From UBA1268 sp002694955 (GTDB lineage Bacteria; Planctomycetota; Planctomycetia; Pirellulales; UBA1268), in NCBI GenBank assembly GCA_028066355.1, contig JALCBP010000103.1:1-6889 (forward strand): a DNA stretch of 6,889 bases, given 5' to 3'. Shown here piece after piece: positions 5,038-6,889 of the stretch (within the stretch, counting starts at the first letter, position 1; every line of letters starts with the position of its first letter). Position numbers and translations under genes: made by a program. The notes below the pieces were generated by a model. That model ran no database searches. It worked only from the letters and a program-made list of their open reading frames with translations, and was not told the DNA's origin.

Positions 5038-5819
5038 ATAACCCTGTTGCCATCCCATCTACACAACAATCCACTCGGACGGCAGAACAACAAAAAGCCG
5101 TACCGACCGATCGAGCATTACCACAGCACGTTGCAATTATTATGGATGGCAACGGGCGCTGGGCCGAAAAACGGAACCTGCCGCGAATCGAAGGACACAG
5201 ACAAGGCGTCACCAGTGTTCGCAAAGCCACTGAACATGCTGCAAGACGAAACATCAAGCAACTCACTTTATATTGTCTCTCCAGCGAAAATTGGCGGAGA
5301 CCAAAAGCGGAACTTGATTTCCTCATGCTTCTTCTTGAGCAATACATGATAGAAGAACGATCACTCCTGATGCGCGAGCATATACGTCCGGTAATGATTG
5401 GAAACCGATCCGGATTACCAGACAGAACACTCGCAGCGATCGATGAAACGGTTCATCTGTGTCGTAACAATACCGGCATGCAACTTTGCCTTGCAGTTAA
5501 CTATGGAGGGCGAGCTGAGATTGTTGAAGCCACCAGAACACTCGCGAGTCGAGTGGCTGACGGACTCCTGCAGCCAGATGAAATTGATGAGAGAAGTATT
5601 GAAGCTCATCTTGAAACAAACGGAATGCCTGACCCAGACCTTCTTATACGAACAGCCGGTGAGATGCGACTTAGTAATTTCTTACTTTGGCAGATGAGCT
5701 ATGCAGAGTTTTGGGTTACACCAGACCTCTGGCCCGATTTTACCGAGAATCATCTGGACGAGGCACTAGCCGCTTTTCAATCTCGTGAGCGTCGATTTGG
5801 AGGACTATCCTCAACATGA
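5034..5819 (+). CDS. uppS: Isoprenyl transferase / undecaprenyl diphosphate synthase
   Basis: A cis-prenyltransferase that adds isopentenyl diphosphates to farnesyl diphosphate, making the C55-type carrier lipid used for cell-wall and surface glycans. It acts at the cytosolic face of the membrane. From GTG 5034 it is 261 aa (E. coli 253). HVAIIMDGNGRWA carries the catalytic Asp38. SSENW is at about 93-97, NYGGR at 156-160, and RTAGEMRLSNFLLWQ at 206-220, where the family usually has RTGGE. LWPDF and RERRFGG close the protein. I chose GTG 5034 because it forms a GTGA overlap with the purA stop; ATG 4998 is the alternative, giving 273 aa and a 40-nt overlap. Neither has a strong ribosome-binding site, which suits re-initiation after purA. 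The stop overlaps the cdsA start (ATGA). Residues 1-28 are a polar leader before the fold. Confidence 0.95.
   Translation: MNNPVAIPSTQQSTRTAEQQKAVPTDRALPQHVAIIMDGNGRWAEKRNLPRIEGHRQGVTSVRKATEHAARRNIKQLTLYCLSSENWRRPKAELDFLMLLLEQYMIEERSLLMREHIRPVMIGNRSGLPDRTLAAIDETVHLCRNNTGMQLCLAVNYGGRAEIVEATRTLASRVADGLLQPDEIDERSIEAHLETNGMPDPDLLIRTAGEMRLSNFLLWQMSYAEFWVTPDLWPDFTENHLDEALAAFQSRERRFGGLSST
5800..5812 (+). promoter_or_regulatory. Hairpin covering the cdsA ribosome-binding site
   Basis: GGAGGA (5799-5804), an excellent Shine-Dalgarno, is 11 nt before the cdsA ATG. Its GAGGA (5800-5804) can pair perfectly with TCCTC (5808-5812) across the loop CTA. A ribosome finishing uppS would cover and open this, so it could enforce translational coupling. 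The stem is only 5 bp, so the effect is inferred. Confidence 0.4.
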
Positions 5820-6769
5820 AGAAAGATTCTACTTCCTTCGCAACGCTTGGTTCGCGGTTGTTTGTCTCGGGTACTCTGATTGTGTGCTTAACGGCACTAG
5901 CTTGGGCTGACTCCACCGGGTTCCTTGGTAGTTTGCCAGGCTGGTGGCTCCTTCCAGTTTTAATACTTTTAGCCATCGCTGGTGTGAATGAGTTTATTAG
6001 TCTCTACATGATTCATGGCATTAGGCTAAAAGGAGGAACTCTTCGTATTGGAGTTGTCGCGATATTTCTCGCCGCGGCTGTCGGCACCCAAGCGATGGTC
6101 TCTGATACGGGAGATGCTGCACCTGTAGCTGCTCTCAGTTGGGCAGCGCTGGCTGCAGCAGTCGCAATTGGTTCTCTTTTTATTCAAGAAATTTTTTTTA
6201 CCCTTAAAGATGATCAAGATTTAAATCGATTGGCAGCCAGCATTTTTGTACTGGCATATCTAGGCCTCCCCATGGCATTCATAGTTGGATTAAGGCTTGT
6301 CACTACTGCCAACTTGGGTCCTGAGCAGTTACACCCTCAATATCTTGGCATAATTCCATTGCTCAGCCTTATTGCTGTTGTCAAAGCTGGTGATATTTTT
6401 GCATATCTCATCGGGTCTGCTTTAGGCCGGATTCCACTGATACCGAAAATCAGCCCAAAGAAAACGTGTGAAGGTGCGGTCGCGTCGCTCGCTGGCTCGC
6501 TTTTCACCTCGTGGGTAATACTACAATCATCTTTCATCTTCAAAAATGGGGTGCCAGTACAGCCCCTTGGGGGATGGATTACTTTTGGCTTTTGTGTCGG
6601 GCTTTCTGGTATGGTCGGCGACCTTGCAGAATCACTGATTAAGCGAGAGCTCAAAACAAAAGACTCCGGAAAATTTTTAGGTGGTTTGGGAGGAGCACTC
6701 GATCTCATCGACTCACTCTTGTTCGCTGCACCAGTTGCATGGTTTCTTTGGGTGAATACTGCTGGCTAG
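5816..6769 (+). CDS. cdsA: Phosphatidate cytidylyltransferase (CDP-diacylglycerol synthase)
   Basis: An integral membrane enzyme joining phosphatidic acid and CTP to give CDP-diacylglycerol, the precursor of bacterial phospholipids. The 317-aa protein has about eight or nine hydrophobic segments (roughly 15-31, 43-64, 77-95, 104-128, 137-160, 175-200, 218-242, 253-270, 298-314). Family motifs are GDIFAYLIG (192-200), KISPKKTCEG (211-220) and the C-terminal signature SLIKRELKTKDSGKFLGG with LGGALDLIDS (273-300). The paired Asp296 and Asp299 and the KDSG element remain. The usual His of PGHGG is Leu291 and the usual Arg of DRxD is Leu297. The first residues are polar, not a signal peptide. ATG 5816 overlaps the uppS stop by 4 nt. 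It may be typical of this lineage rather than defective. Confidence 0.94.
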   Translation: MKKDSTSFATLGSRLFVSGTLIVCLTALAWADSTGFLGSLPGWWLLPVLILLAIAGVNEFISLYMIHGIRLKGGTLRIGVVAIFLAAAVGTQAMVSDTGDAAPVAALSWAALAAAVAIGSLFIQEIFFTLKDDQDLNRLAASIFVLAYLGLPMAFIVGLRLVTTANLGPEQLHPQYLGIIPLLSLIAVVKAGDIFAYLIGSALGRIPLIPKISPKKTCEGAVASLAGSLFTSWVILQSSFIFKNGVPVQPLGGWITFGFCVGLSGMVGDLAESLIKRELKTKDSGKFLGGLGGALDLIDSLLFAAPVAWFLWVNTAG

Positions 6770-6794
6770 AAACAATTTTTCCCGATGAAATACG

Positions 6795-6813
6795 CGGATT
6801 TCTAACAAATCCG
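6795..6813 (+). terminator. Hairpin after cdsA, weak terminator candidate
   Basis: CGGATTT (6795-6801) and AAATCCG (6807-6813) form a 7-bp perfect stem with loop CTAAC, starting 25 nt after the cdsA stop. The sequence after it is GGGACGAAAG, with no T tract, so it is not a standard intrinsic terminator. It may be an attenuating or RNA-stabilising structure before the next gene. Confidence 0.3.
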
Positions 6814-6825
6814 GGGACGAAAGCA

Positions 6826-6889
6826 GTGCCTGTTGGGAACGCCGTTCCTGGCGGAGTAGACTGGGAGAAGGTTCTGGTGACCATCAGTA
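6826..6889 (+). CDS. Possible start of a further operon gene, cut off by the window edge
   Basis: GTG 6826 opens a frame to the right edge, preceded by GGGGA (6813-6817) at 8 nt. It reads MPVGNAVPGGVDWEKVLVTIS. The same frame is open upstream to ATG 6739, which would overlap cdsA by 31 nt. I do not recognise the 21 residues. In related bacteria cdsA is often followed by dxr or rseP, but these residues do not prove either. Other frames are also open here, so coding is only a suggestion. Confidence 0.28.
   Translation, partial: MPVGNAVPGGVDWEKVLVTIS

Noticed and set aside
6337..6708. 123-codon minus-strand frame within cdsA
   Set aside because: It is the antisense reading of conserved CdsA motifs, with no ribosome-binding site or recognisable product.

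Overview
The window reads as a piece of a planctomycete chromosome, probably marine and Rhodopirellula/Pirellula-like, with moderate GC. The best lineage marker is the cut-off minus-strand gene at the left edge. It encodes a secreted, cysteine-rich protein whose 16-residue units begin Y-T-V-C-K-P-V and match the YTV repeat family of planctomycete cell-wall proteins. The other genes are housekeeping genes. I see no phage, insertion sequence, CRISPR array, toxin-antitoxin pair or defence island, and no clear sign of an undescribed multi-gene system.

Layout, left to right. (1) Positions 1-442, minus: the YTV-repeat protein, C-terminus outside the window. (2) Positions 443-726: divergent control region with a hairpin-like inverted repeat and a weak candidate rex promoter. 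(3) Positions 727-1473, plus: rex, the NADH/NAD+-sensing repressor. (4) Positions 1661-1731, plus: tRNA-Gln(UUG), without an encoded CCA. (5) Positions 1720-2301, minus: a DoxX-family membrane protein whose 3' end runs antisense into the tRNA gene. (6) Positions 2336-3406, minus: an RluA-family pseudouridine synthase, probably co-transcribed with doxX. (7) Positions 3407-3687: divergent control region with a striking inverted repeat over a candidate purA promoter. (8) Positions 3688-6769, plus: purA, uppS and cdsA, probably one operon. The junctions are GTGA (purA/uppS, if uppS starts at 5034) and ATGA (uppS/cdsA), so translational coupling is likely. (9) Positions 6770-6889: a small hairpin and perhaps the start of another gene.

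How the genes work together. PurA makes the committed AMP precursor. UppS makes the polyprenyl lipid carrier for cell-wall glycans. CdsA makes CDP-diacylglycerol for phospholipids. The operon therefore joins nucleotide supply to envelope lipid synthesis, as growth-linked operons often do. Rex would couple redox state to transcription elsewhere in the genome.

The points most worth a second look are non-coding: a 24-bp near-perfect palindrome inside the doxX tail, the purA promoter palindrome, a hairpin that covers the cdsA ribosome-binding site, and the antisense overlap of doxX with the tRNA. At protein level, CdsA lacks the His and Arg of its usual signature, and PurA has Ala for Gly in its first nucleotide-binding loop.
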